This document shows, piece by piece, positions 13,979 through 47,517 of a DNA stretch of 64,000 nt. The stretch spans positions 21,915,632 through 21,979,631 of the forward strand of contig NC_091938.1 in assembly GCF_041260155.1 (NCBI RefSeq), given 5' to 3'. The first letter of the stretch is position 1; each line of letters opens with the position of its first letter. The translations under genes were made by a program, and so were the position numbers. The notes under the pieces were generated by a model. That model searched no databases and was not told the DNA's origin. It saw only the letters and a list, made by a program, of their open reading frames with translations. The stretch comes from Ptychodera flava. Taxonomy: Eukaryota; Hemichordata; Enteropneusta; Ptychoderidae.

Positions 13979-15186
13979 CAAGGCTGGGATGTAGTCTGAT
14001 GTGATTTGTTTCTGCAAATCCATTATGTTTCCATCATTCATTCACAGTTAATACAACAAACAATTTCTCAAACAAGAATGTGGAGGGTGCTTAGCAGCTG
14101 TCACGCTGATCTTCAGAACTTAACCACTGGTAGATGCCTACATGAAATATGGAATATTTCCAAAAATCTTTTGACACACATTCCTTTGTCTTGCAGTTTG
14201 CGTTGGGCTTAACATTTCAAACATCATGATCGCGTTCAACAAACATACCACTGCCCTGAACACAGATCAGCATCATTCATCTATCAATGAGTTCATTCAT
14301 CTCCCAGTCCACTATAATGAACTGTACGCAAACAATTCCGTGAAAAGACTTGCTGTAACTTGTGCCTTGCTCAACTGAAACAATGTTTCATCTCTTTGAA
14401 AGAAACCTTACAGTTCAGTCTAACGGAGCTGTTCAAGCCTCTGATTCTACCCATCGGTGAAAAAAATTTCACCAAGAACATTTTTGATCAAATCATTCAT
14501 CAGAGAAAGTTTTAAAAATAATTTGCAACATTTTGGTAAAAATCAAAGGGTGCAAAATCTTAATACAAGTCGGTACTTGAATATTTCTTGTCGCGCATAG
14601 TAATTTTTATATGAAATATTTTACACATCTGATACTTGTTAACAGAAATATGCATTTTATGACCATTTTCCACTGAGCAGTCAAATTTAGTCAATGATCA
14701 AGCTCTCATTTCATTAACTTCAACCAAGGCTGGATCCTTGGCAAACAACACTACATCTCAATGGAGGTCCTTTTTGCGGTCTGTATTGCAGACTATTTGC
14801 CCAATTTCATCAGAGGTTACACGATAGATCAAATGCCATTGCACAACGCTCATTCTAAAAGCTATTGGATTTCCCTTCAGCTGTCAACACGTCCACATCA
14901 GTGGTATCATTCAGTTTTTAGAAAACAACAACCGAGAAACTCAATAGACTCTCTCCTTTGTGACTAATCTGAGAAGCCCAATAGTATGATATTATCCATG
15001 GACACTGATGACCACTGGTTGAATGATCAATCACTAACTGGACCCCAGTACTTGACCCTCAACTTTGAGCATGGCTCAAGAAGCGAAATGACCACTCACA
15101 TGATTTAGGGGGGCTATTCTTGTGTCTTGGCGAGGTCACATCTCTTGAGTTGACAAATGAAACATTCCAAGCCCGATGCTTCATAC

Positions 15187-15207
15187 CCCCCCCCCCCCCC
15201 CCCCCCA
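15187..15207. repeat. Poly-C tract
   Basis: An uninterrupted run of about 20 C follows CATACCC and precedes ACCTC. Simple repeat; length may be unreliable in assembly. Confidence 0.9.
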
Positions 15208-15519
15208 CCTCAAATTGTTATATGGCCAACTCTGGTTTTTGTCAAGGATGAAACTGGACATGTACACAAAGTAAAATATGGAGTCAAAACATCAGCCCTC
15301 ATTTTCAACACTGAGATAATGCATCCATTTCACAACAGCCAATATGTATAATAATTTATATTGTGAACTTCCAACTCCTGAGGCAGACAGGCAACACTTT
15401 CAGGCCAAAAAGAGACTTGACATCCATTCCCACAATTCAGATAAAAAGAATTTATTTCATTCTAGAAGAAAATCAGGTCAGCTATTCATATAAATTCAAA
15501 ACAGGTTCGTCAAAAATTC

Positions 15520-16160
15520 ATGATTATATAAGCTTTATTTTAACATACTAACACTATCTTTTACATTTCATGGAGAAAGGTCTCCAAGATTTCTCTGCAC
15601 AAGTTTTTTTTCCTGGATTCCTAGCTGTAAGACACAGGTGGTACAAAATACTGAAAGACAGTGCAATGTGCGTAGAGAAACACTCCCCCTAGAGAGGGCT
15701 ATACATTCATCTACAGACACTTTACATTCATGTATTCTATCAGTGGCATAGGTTAAAGAAATCTTGCGAAGAACAATAAAATTAACAGAGCAATACTAAA
15801 AGGTTACCACACAATTCTCTTCATTTCACTTAAGACTGCATTCTACAGTAAATTTAATCAGCGCCCTCTTGTGACACACTCTCTCTTTCCTTTGTTTAAC
15901 ACAATCATTTCACAGCTGTTCACGGATTAGAACATTGTGGCTACAATACCTCCTTTTAAACTGTCAACAATATCGTCAGCAATCTTGAAATGATAAAAGC
16001 TGCAGGCTGTACAATAGACAAGAATGATAATGCTAAGCAAATTTTACACATAAAAGGCGACAGTCAACGATTTTGGGAGCATTAACTGGCTGTCTTCTTT
16101 CTTCTACAGACTCTGATATTTCTTGGCGGAGGAAGAGTTGAGGCGTCGCATCTTTCTTGG
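15520..16160 (-). other. EZH2: Probable EZH2 3' untranslated region
   Basis: Follows the EZH2 stop codon. On the minus strand an AATAAA hexamer sits at 15534-15539 (TTTATT on the plus strand), giving a 3' UTR of about 0.6 kb. The exact cleavage site is not visible. No other coding signal is seen here. Confidence 0.5.
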
Positions 16161-39245
<23,085 letters not shown>

Positions 39246-39594
39246 TACGAGTGTCTATGTCACCTTGTTTCCATTAGAGGGGAATAAATCTTATGAAAAG
39301 GATTAGAATTGAAGGAAAACATATTAAAATACTGTAAGGAAGGCTGTTTTGGCTATAGCGAAACACAGAGATAAGTGTTGAAAATTTCAAAACTCGACAC
39401 TATATGGACGCAATTGGCTCACTCACTTTGGATTTCAAAATGATCGACTACTACGCTGTATTGTCACGCTACATCTCTTGAATATGCAGAGTTTGTCATT
39501 AAAATGGCATTCTTTGATTTCAAGGTTGAATAAACATGCTTTGAACCTGTATGTAAATTTGACACACCACTCATTGGAGAGTTCTCTTTGACTT

Positions 39595-39930
39595 AGGGTA
39601 TGAAACTCGGGAACAGATATTCAGACTCTTACAATACTTTTACGGTCTATGACTTATTGGGAAACATTTTGAAGCTCATGGAGTAAATAAAATTTTCACC
39701 AGCTTCCCCTTTTTGTGAAAAGTGGAAAATTTAATTTTTGTCAATAGAGTTAAAACAGCCATTCTGAATTTAAAGTTAGGAAAACATATTGGAAAATTTG
39801 TTTCTCTTGTACCTAATTTTATGATGATACTTGCTTTTTTATTCTCCATTTTGAAAGGGAATGTTTCAGAGTTTCCCTGTGAAAAGTTCAGCAAAAGTTT
39901 AGGTCCTTTAGGTTTTGGGCTGAAAATGAC
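39595..39930. mobile_element. TTAA MITE, family A, diverged copy
   Basis: Recognised by GGAACAGATATTCAGACTCT near the start, the AGAGTTAAAACAGCCATTCT block and TTCAGCAAAAGTTTAGGTCC near the end. Termini are degraded. Lies upstream of the EZH2 start codon, within the presumed first intron. Confidence 0.65.
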
Positions 39931-40276
39931 TCCGTGCCGCCATCTTGCATGAGATGATCTCTGGCCAAATGTGACACATCAAACTCTCGTTTCTCTGTCT
40001 TAAAAGTTTCACTGTAGAGCATTTGGTTGATTTATCTGTGGGATCTCTTATGACAAGGAAGCAAGACTGTGGTGATATTTCCATGGGGTTAGGGAAAATT
40101 TGCCGTCTGTGCGACTGTTTCTGTGCACAGCAGATCTACTGTGCAAAATGTACACTTCATTTACACATTGGAATTGAAACCGTTGAGACCAGGTAACAAC
40201 ATTAGAGCACAAAAGAAGCCACTGTACTGCTACAGGGCTACAATTACTACAGGTAGCAGTTAAGAAACTTCATATA

Positions 40277-40368
40277 TAACCCTTTTGCCACCATGGTTTG
40301 GTCCAAACCTATTGTTATCAATAGTGAGTATGGACCTGTATACAGGGAATTGGGGTTAACAGGTTAAA
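40277..40368. mobile_element. ~90 bp palindromic MITE, family D, copy 3
   Basis: TAACCCTTTTGCCACCATGG TTTGGTCCAAACC at the left and GGAATTGGGGTTAACAGGTT at the right. Lies upstream of the EZH2 coding start. Confidence 0.75.
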
Positions 40369-41600
40369 CTATTTACAGTCGTTTCCTGGAGCTGCTTTAC
40401 ATTGCCTTTGCCCAACAAAAGCTATATCAATTGAGATAAATTCTGGCATTGCACATTACTCACCTATAGTAATAGTATAGTAACCGAATAGTGTAGCAGT
40501 TACTAAAGCTTGTTGATTAGAGGTGAATTTGTGAGATAAAAATACGTACAATAACAGCTATGTACCAAAATGTGATTTAAGTTTTTGACAAAAATTTTAT
40601 GTGCAAAATATACATACTCGAGATTTTGAACAGAAAACAGAATAGTGTGTTGAACATACAAAACTTTATACCACAAATAAAAAACTGCCTACATGATTGC
40701 GGGTGAAATAACATTCTCCATGATCAAAGGGTATTGTTCAAATAACAACGTTGCTAATGAGCGCATGTCATGGTCTGACCAAAATCTCACAAATTCTTTA
40801 GAACTGAAACCATGAACTGAAAACCTTATACATAAAAGTATATATAAATCTATTTGAGAGGGTACAACCTCAACTTGTTTAGCTTGTCATACTGAATTTG
40901 TTTAGCATGCTATACATTCTTTTCAGGGTTTTGATCGTCCTGGTACAAACAATACAATATATGTAAAGTGTTATACTTCCCTTTTTATGAATTTACTTTG
41001 ACAAGAGTTTCAGAAAGAAATATTGCTTCTCAGTCTCACATTTATTGAGTATTTATTCGAAAAAATTATCTTGGACGATATGTTGCAACTTCTGAATATA
41101 ACTTATGAGCAACAGTAGGATATTCAATGACAGTAAAACGCTTATACAAAGATATAGCCGAAGTGTGCATATCGTTGCCTTGACATCATTTGAACTTTTG
41201 ACCCATGCCCCAGATTTCAAGGTCGGTGAAAATTTGCATACGCCTGTGAATGCAAGCTGTCGTCGCCTCACGTACGATTGCTCGGCTCGAGGAAGCTGAT
41301 ATTACGCGAAAAATTGAAGATTAAAATTTTCAAACGACCGGGCGGATTACGACCTCAATATATACATTTGAACTGGCAAAGTAGAAATGATATGCAAACT
41401 CTATTCAATACCATGGTCACTTCACGATTCGAAGATTGGCCGAGGAGCGTAGTTCCTCATTATAATGACTCAAAGCGATACATATCTAGTATAAGATCCA
41501 GCGACACTGTATTTCCGTCTAAAATCTTGACATTGTGGGGCTGAAAGTACTTTTAAGTAGCAAAAGTCGGGATAAAACAGGACAATAGTGAGTAACTTAC

Positions 41601-41665
41601 CTTTTCACAATGTATTGTGGTGGCGCGAAATTGGAATTGTGGGAAGACCGGGAAGCCCTGTAGTA
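41601..41665 (-). other. EZH2: Probable EZH2 non-coding first exon (5' UTR)
   Basis: On the minus strand a strong donor GTGAAAAG|GTAAGTTAC ends at 41601. The short GC-richer stretch upstream holds GGCGCGAAA (TTTCGCGCC on the minus strand). It would splice to an acceptor just upstream of the ATG at 39245, where an AG at the end of GTGACATAG is a candidate. The upstream limit is a guess. This is inferred from splice signals and position only. Confidence 0.5.
41622..41630. promoter_or_regulatory. E2F-type site in EZH2 / small-gene bidirectional promoter
   Basis: GGCGCGAAA (TTTCGCGCC on the other strand) fits the E2F consensus TTTSGCGC. An inverted CCAAT (ATTGG) follows immediately at about 41630. 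The site lies about 250 bp from the plus-strand start codon at 41880 and at the probable EZH2 first exon. E2F control of EZH2 is established in mammals; use of this site here is inference. Confidence 0.5.
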
Positions 41666-41879
41666 AGTTATACATAGTCTGTCGATTCGAAGCCGGCAAA
41701 TGTTAAAATATAGTATATCAAAATCACGTCTGTACAGCACAACTCTGTAAATCTCAATATGAGTCGTTATAACACCCTTAAATTTTAATTCTAGGAAATA
41801 ACAAGAACTTGTACAAATTTTAAATAATTTTGCTTTCGAATTTGTTTGAAAACAGGATCATCAGCGAAATTACTCTAAA

Positions 41880-42008
41880 ATGGCGGACGACAAGGCAGAA
41901 GTTGCTAACAACAAAGAATCGCCAGAGAGTGACAAGGAACAAAGTTCCGAACGAGATGGGGCAAGCAGTCTTGAAAGCTTTGTTACCGGTCATTACCAGC
42001 AGCAGAAG
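41880..42008 (+). CDS. Small gene, exon 1
   Basis: 43 codons from ATG (context AAAATGGCG) to donor CAGAAG|GTATGC. Encodes the acidic N-terminus ending ESFVTGHYQQQK. Phase 0. Confidence 0.78.
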
Positions 42009-44435
42009 GTATGCTCTCTTAGGATAGATCAAACATTGGTCAATTAAAATTGTAGTCGACTCAACGTCAGACGACGCAGTTTTCTGAAATTTCAAATTAA
42101 ATGTTTGTAAACAAAGAGAGAAGAGAACCACTGTAAGATGTCCGTGGAATACCTCTCGAATGGCATAAACAAGTAAACTACAGAATGTCACTGGATACTA
42201 TATATTTCGTATATGAGATGTTTATTTCGACGTTGTGCCAATTCTACCCGTGTGACTGCTGCCGTACCGTTGCTGCAGTACAGTAGCTCGAGGTTTTGCC
42301 TGGGTATTTGGGTCCGACCCAAATACCCAGGCAAAACCTCGAGCTACTGTACTGCAGCAACCGTACCGTAGCCAACACCTTTCCCAACCACACAGAATCG
42401 CCGGGAAAAGTGTTGGCAGATGTGAATGTATAGTGCATGACTTTTGCCATAGACAGTAGAGGGGGGAAGACTGTCTATGCTTTTGCCAACCCTTTGTACA
42501 ACCGTAGTCACGGACAATGTATAGTTAGTATGCACAGCAGAAACTCGAGGGAAATTTACTGTCTTTGTCATCCCAGTACAACTGCATCTTACATCATTTT
42601 TTAAATATTTTTGTTCTGCGTATCAATCAATTTCTTGGTTTACTCCCTACAATGTAGAGTGGAAATACTCCATATCTGGCTTGTCAACACAGCCCTTATG
42701 CGTGCATTGTCATTGTTAATGATAATAATGATATGAAATAAATTTTTCAACCAAAACAATGCATTTCACAAAAATACACATTGTGTTGACAAGACAAGGG
42801 CTGGATGATAGCCAGAGTAAACTGTGAAAATTGCAGTTGATACACAGAACAAAATAAGGTGACACCAGTTCATGAATGATAGTACATATGTGTTACCATC
42901 ATCTGTCTATTATGAAACTTTTTAAACTGCAGGAAAAATGACAAAAACGGTCACATACTAAATTTGACTCTAATCACTTCTTCCTCACCATTGCTACAAA
43001 AGTATGTTTAGAATTCACATTCTGGTAAATGATGATCTTGTTAAGGCTAAATACAACTTATAAACCATAATATTTGTTCAAGTGACTCTGTGATTCGTGT
43101 ATGCTGTGTTTGTGCTTCATAACACAAACATAGCAAATACATATGTTCTTGGAAAATTCCAGAGATGCTCTGTGTGTTTCTCACTACATACAAGGAGACC
43201 TAGACTTGGTACAACTCTGTGAATAAAAAGCCAATTTAATTGAGATATAATAGAGTAATTGCAACTTTTTTCTGACCCCGATGAGGTGGAATTTTTGCAA
43301 GATTCACTTACTGCTGATCAGGTTTACTTCGTGCATGCGCAAATCAACTATCAAGAGTATTCACCTCACACAAGTATGATGACAACGGCATAGGATCATA
43401 TTGCGGAATCGCAGTCAAAACATTTCAAATTAAAAGCAACATCAACACATTAAATTTAAAACCTTTCTGAAATGACTTTATCTTACACAATCATCAACTT
43501 GAACCAAGAACCTGAATACCTGTGGAAGATTCTGTCATTGTGTACTACTTCGAGTCCATTAACGAAAACAGTGTTCCTAGGAAATGTGTTTGGGTTTTTT
43601 TCTCTCATCAGGATGAAGGAAAATTTGATGATACAAATGAGATCGATTCTGACAGGACCATGAACTTCTTCAACAGAGCTATTGCAGAAAGCAGAAGGTG
43701 AATGATATATTTGTCAACAGAGTATTTCTGTAAGATTCCATTGAAAGAAACTTTCTAGTATTTCTGCAACGTACTACCGTATTCTGAGAGAGGTTCTGAG
43801 GCTTGATGTGGGTTAGGAACAGAAAACACTTGTCTTGATGTATAATGCCCTAATGGGCAGTGTTCAAAATAATGATTTACTGGTACTGTAGTGTGATGAA
43901 CAATATAGACCATCAGAATATGTTTTGGTTGAAAAAATATAAAAAGATGGCCATCACAAGTTACATTATATGGTTATAATCTGCCAATAAATCTTGCTTT
44001 TAAAACTTAGTCTTGTGAGTTTTCAAATGTCACTGATGTATCACGTATCGCATTTGTAGTTGTTTGAACGTTGCTTGGTGATGCACAGCATTAAGCTTTA
44101 CAATAACGTACACATCCGTTAGACCAGAAACTTATTTCAACAATTTTGGAGTCCAAATATCTGTTCCTGAGGTGCATTCTACCTAAATGAAAAGACAAGG
44201 CTGTTGTCCCCTTATTGTAATTAATGTTTTGCACTGGTTGCTGTCACTTTACCTTCAGCATTTTATGACTTTGTCTCTCAACAGAATGAACAAAGAAGTG
44301 ACAAAATCAGAAGCTAAACTGACTAAACTCCACAATGAGCTGGGTGCAGACAATTTCCTTGCATGGAGAAAAGAGCACGCCGCTGAAGCCCTTGTTTCTC
44401 TGCCCGATAAAGAAATGTCGCACATGGACTTGTAA
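41880..44435 (+). CDS. Small three-exon gene, unrecognised 121-residue protein
   Basis: Three exons, 41880-42008, 43612-43697 and 44285-44435, join in frame with GT-AG introns (366 nt, 121 residues plus TAA). The product starts MADDKAEVANNKESPESDK and ends LPDKEMSHMDL. The first ~60 residues are acidic, Ser/Glu/Asp-rich and probably disordered. The C-terminal ~60 residues (from NFFNRAIAESRRMNKEV) are charged, with Leu/Ala/Met spacing that suggests one or two long helices or a coiled coil. There is no signal peptide or membrane segment. I do not recognise the family. It lies head-to-head with EZH2 across a short promoter and tail-to-tail with KIF9. Clean phase-matched splicing and a Kozak-like AAAATGGCG support a real gene. 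Confidence 0.78.
42269..42361. repeat. Perfect 93 bp palindrome (46 bp arms, 1 nt centre)
   Basis: GTTGCTGCAGTACAGTAGCT and the rest of the arm up to GGGTC at 42314 are mirrored exactly from GACCC at 42316 to 42361. Flanking GTACC/GGTAC bases are nearly symmetric too. It lies in intron 1 of the small gene, about 260 bp after exon 1. Confidence 0.95.
43612..43697 (+). CDS. Small gene, exon 2
   Basis: Acceptor preceded by a long T/C tract (TCTCTCATCAG|GATGAAGG) and donor GCAGAAG|GTGAAT. Encodes DEGKFDDTNEIDSDRTMNFF then NRAIAESR plus two nucleotides. Confidence 0.78.
44146..44180. mobile_element. TTAA MITE, family A, terminal fragment
   Basis: Contains GAGTCCAAATATCTGTTCCT followed by GAGGTGCATTCTACCTAA, the inverted left terminus of family A. 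Lies in intron 2 of the small gene, about 105 bp before exon 3. Confidence 0.55.
44285..44435 (+). CDS. Small gene, exon 3 (terminal)
   Basis: Acceptor TCTCAACAG|AATGAAC. Encodes RMNKEVTKSEAKLTKLHNEL, then GADNFLAWRKEHAAEA and the C-terminus ending MSHMDL with TAA at 44433-44435. AATAAA signals follow at 44992 and about 45208. Confidence 0.78.
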
Positions 44436-45020
44436 ATAATTTTTTATTCATGTCACATGGGTGTAAATCTTTCATTTGTTGCTCCACTTTCGCATACTTT
44501 GAACATACTGATAGTACAGTGTGAATGACTTGTATGACTTCATTGTACATCATGTAATGAAAGGTGTACACTATTTTTTTTTTTTCATTTTCACACTGTA
44601 AGTACTGCAGGTTAACCATGAGCTGAGGATGCCAAAGCCTTGTATCAGCACAAAGTGGCTAATACACATTGAGAACCACCAAACCAGGAATTGGTTGAAT
44701 TCAGATTGATTTTCTCAGACCACCTTAACCCTTTCACCCCAGTTCCCTGTATACAGGTCCAACTTTACAATAGAAAACAATGGATTTGGGACAAACCATG
44801 GTGGTGAAAGGGTTAATACTATATGTGTTCAAATCCTCAGTTAGTCAATAATAAGCTGATGCTAACGCCCATTCTACACTGAAAGATAAAGTTTCTTGCC
44901 CGCTTGTCATATCCTCAGACTCCAGCGAAAGCTCCAAATGCTTTGAAGTAACTGGCTCTTTCGGGGCCAGATGTACATTTTTGACAATGTAAATAAAATG
45001 AAAATAATTTGTCTGTTTTA
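44436..45020 (+). other. Probable 3' UTR of the small gene
   Basis: Follows the TAA. Contains a T-run near 44572-44585, a short palindromic repeat copy at 44725-44816 and an AATAAA at 44992-44997. A second AATAAA near 45208 could also be used. Confidence 0.4.
44725..44816. mobile_element. 92 bp palindromic MITE, family D, copy 4
   Basis: TTAACCCTTTCACCCCAGTT to CCATGGTGGTGAAAGGGTTAA, with TTAA at both ends; inverted relative to copy 3. Lies in the probable 3' UTR of the small gene. Confidence 0.8.
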
Positions 45021-46349
45021 TGCATATATTTTGTCTTCTTTTGTAGTTGATTGTTGCATTTCACAGCACTGGGCAACACGTCCACTTTTTCAGCAACATT
45101 TCCACAGTTCAAAGGCAAAGCAGTTCTCCAATGCTTAGCAAGCCATCACTGTATCACCCTCTGAAATACAGGGCCAATATAGCTGTCATGTGATATGACA
45201 CACACAATAAATAAAATGGAATTAAAAAAGTTATGAGAAATGTTAAGTATTTAAGCAATAATGTACCTTCTCGGCCCATAATGGACAAAGGCAAACTTTT
45301 GCACGACATAATGTACGAGGCAAAAACAAGTACATTATGAAGTGCAAGTGTACTTGCTCATGAGTTCGTTATGGGCTTGGGAATTCGTAGATGTAGAGAC
45401 ATCCTTGGTCACAATGCTGGATAATAGGATACATTATCAGTAATAATTTGACGGTATGACGTCACAAAATTCACTGGTATTGACAAAGCTATAATATAAC
45501 AACCAATCATGACTGTCTGACCAAAATGAAAATCCAAATAAAAACAAAATTGCTTATTTTATAATTGTTTGAACAAATCTATAGAAACTCTCATAGAGGG
45601 CCAGTAGTTCTAACATTTGATGATTGTTAGTATATTTTTGTTTTGTATGTCAGCTACAGTTTCTTGCTCTACTCCCCAAAGTATGTTGAGATGCACAGTG
45701 TTGATCTTGTCAAGTCAGCCTGTACATGTGTAAACTACATTGTTATTGTTGACAAGAGAATTCTGGTCCTGACTAGAATTTAAATTTCAACCATAACATT
45801 GAATTCTACACATACAGAGGCTAAGTTGACAAGCTAAATAGCTGCTCTTTCAACATGCTTTGGGGCATAGAGTAAGACCTTGCAATCAACATACAAAAAA
45901 ATGGTGAAAAAATCACCAAAAAGTATAGCCCTTAGAGATCTTTCAACTTCATTTTGCACAGCATAGTTATTCTTGAGATAAAGATGTTTGTAGCAAATGA
46001 AGGATGATGACACACTCAGTAATGTCTCTGCATATTTGACACCAATGCTAACAAAACTATGCCCTAGCCCACTTAAAGAAAGAAGTCTATGTCCACCAGT
46101 CCCAACAGCTCATATATAAGTTACCATCATCAATAAGTATATAATATAAGAACACTTCCACACATTCGATGAGCTCACTCTTGTTGTGTGATTGTACAAA
46201 CCTATGTACTTGAGCAACTGCTGTAAGTGTAGCATATTGGTACCTGGTTCACACACTTATCCATCCTAATTGTGTTACCAGACTGCTTCATGTGTTAAAG
46301 CAGGGTCTTGTATTGGTGTCAAAAAAGGACAGAACTCACACTTCATGTA
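45021..46349. other. Intergenic DNA between convergent small gene and KIF9
   Basis: Tail-to-tail spacer of about 1.3 kb. It holds an additional AATAAA near 45208 and the family C element at 45596-45942. No gene was recognised. Confidence 0.5.
45596..45942. mobile_element. ~340 bp inverted-repeat MITE, family C, copy 2
   Basis: Same architecture: GGGCCAGTAGTTCTAACATT at the left, CTACTCCCCAAAGTATGTTG and CAACATGCTTTGGGGCATAG as inner arms, and AAAAGTATAGCCCTTAG at the right. Lies between the small gene and KIF9. Confidence 0.8.
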
Positions 46350-47406
46350 GGTCTGTAGTTTATAAAGTTTATTACAAACAAAAGACTGGGTGTACACAAT
46401 GGTCAATGCATACAAACAGCAGGGGTGATATCATCCTATGTAACCAAGCAGTTGTGGGGGTCAAGTCATACAAACAGCTTGGAATACTGTCACTGATTAA
46501 CCCTCATCTGACGTTGGTTTTCTTACATGCCCGATTTACATTTTGATGTCCCAAACATCTCAAACTCAACTTCCTCAGGGTAAAAAACAGATAAAATGTG
46601 TGAAAACTGACGTTGGTTTTCTTACATCCCCGATTTACATTTTGATTTCCCAAACATCTCAAACTCAACTTCCTCAGGGTAAAAAACAGATAAAATGTGG
46701 GAAAACTGCAGTCTTATAAATTACATGGCCACGCTGTTAATAACTTTGTTAACAAACACACTTTTCCTGGAAAAAGCATTCACCTAAATTGTTGCTGGGA
46801 ATCAAAAACATTAAATGAGTGTATAAAATATGAAATATTTACAACATTAAGTAATTCAATTGTACAATTTTTTGGAAAATCAAACTTTTAAAAAATTTAC
46901 AAGTTTGAATGTATCTCTTAGTCTATCATTACATGTACATGGATGAATGTATGTTACAACTTTGGTTATGGCCTTCCCTGTGCTTCACTGTACCCCCTAT
47001 AAGTGCAAATGGAACAGTCCAACCAATTGTAGAGGACAACTGGAGTGTCATTTCTAGGGTGGTCAGGGTTTAATGAATTGATCAAATTTTACAATTCACA
47101 AAATGACAGCCGCATTTGTTTTAAAAATACTGATCTATATTATACGGTAAAACTATCTTTAGAACACCAGCTATCTTGGGGTTTCTCCAAGTCTTGTCTT
47201 GTAGCTCTGCCAAATCTGTGCAGGTACTTGCAGTCAATGTGAGAATCTTTCAATGTGGCGACAAACAAAATAGAAATTGTTTGTGAAAGTCAAAAATTTG
47301 TGTTTCATTATCACAAAAAAAATGACTAAATGCTGGTCTCTTTGTATTTCGCTGGTTTTGTTATTGTCAGTTCTCAAGGTTGTGTACTATTTCAGACGCG
47401 GAGTGT
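46350..47406 (-). other. KIF9: Probable KIF9 3' UTR
   Basis: Follows the KIF9 stop. An AATAAA hexamer on the minus strand lies at 46368-46373 (TTTATT on the plus strand). The segment contains a two-copy 99 bp tandem duplication at 46508-46708. The cleavage site is inferred. Confidence 0.5.
46508..46708. repeat. Two-copy tandem repeat, 99 bp period, in the KIF9 3' region
   Basis: CTGACGTTGGTTTTCTTACA starts at 46508 and again at 46607. The copies differ at only a few positions (for example TGCCC/TCCCC and GTGTG/GTGGG), so the duplication is recent. Confidence 0.95.
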
Positions 47407-47517
47407 TCAGAGCTGGACCATCATGGTAGGTGGCTGGTTACGAATATTAATTGTTGGTGTGCCCGGGGCCTTGTGACTGCCTGGCTGGGGTTGCATCATC
47501 GCTGCCTCATACGTTTG
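47407..47517 (-). CDS. KIF9: KIF9 terminal coding exon 14
   Basis: Encodes QTYEAAMMQPQPGSHKAPGT and ends PPTMMVQL with TGA at 47409-47407. Acceptor ATTTTCAG|CAAACG. The C-terminal tail does not resemble human, but phase and position fit. Confidence 0.85.
   Translation of the reverse strand, partial: QTYEAAMMQPQPGSHKAPGTPTINIRNQPPTMMVQL

Larger units (their letters stand above)
10901..15519. other. Intergenic DNA between the CpG-rich patch and the EZH2 3' end
   Basis: Contains family A and D mobile-element copies and a poly-C tract (annotated separately). The remaining sequence shows only short ORFs without recognisable content. Confidence 0.45.
39246..41600 (-). other. EZH2: Presumed EZH2 intron between the non-coding first exon and the first coding exon
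   Basis: Bounded by the donor at 41601/41600 and the coding start at 39245. Contains a diverged family A copy and a family D copy. No coding signal recognised. Confidence 0.45.
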
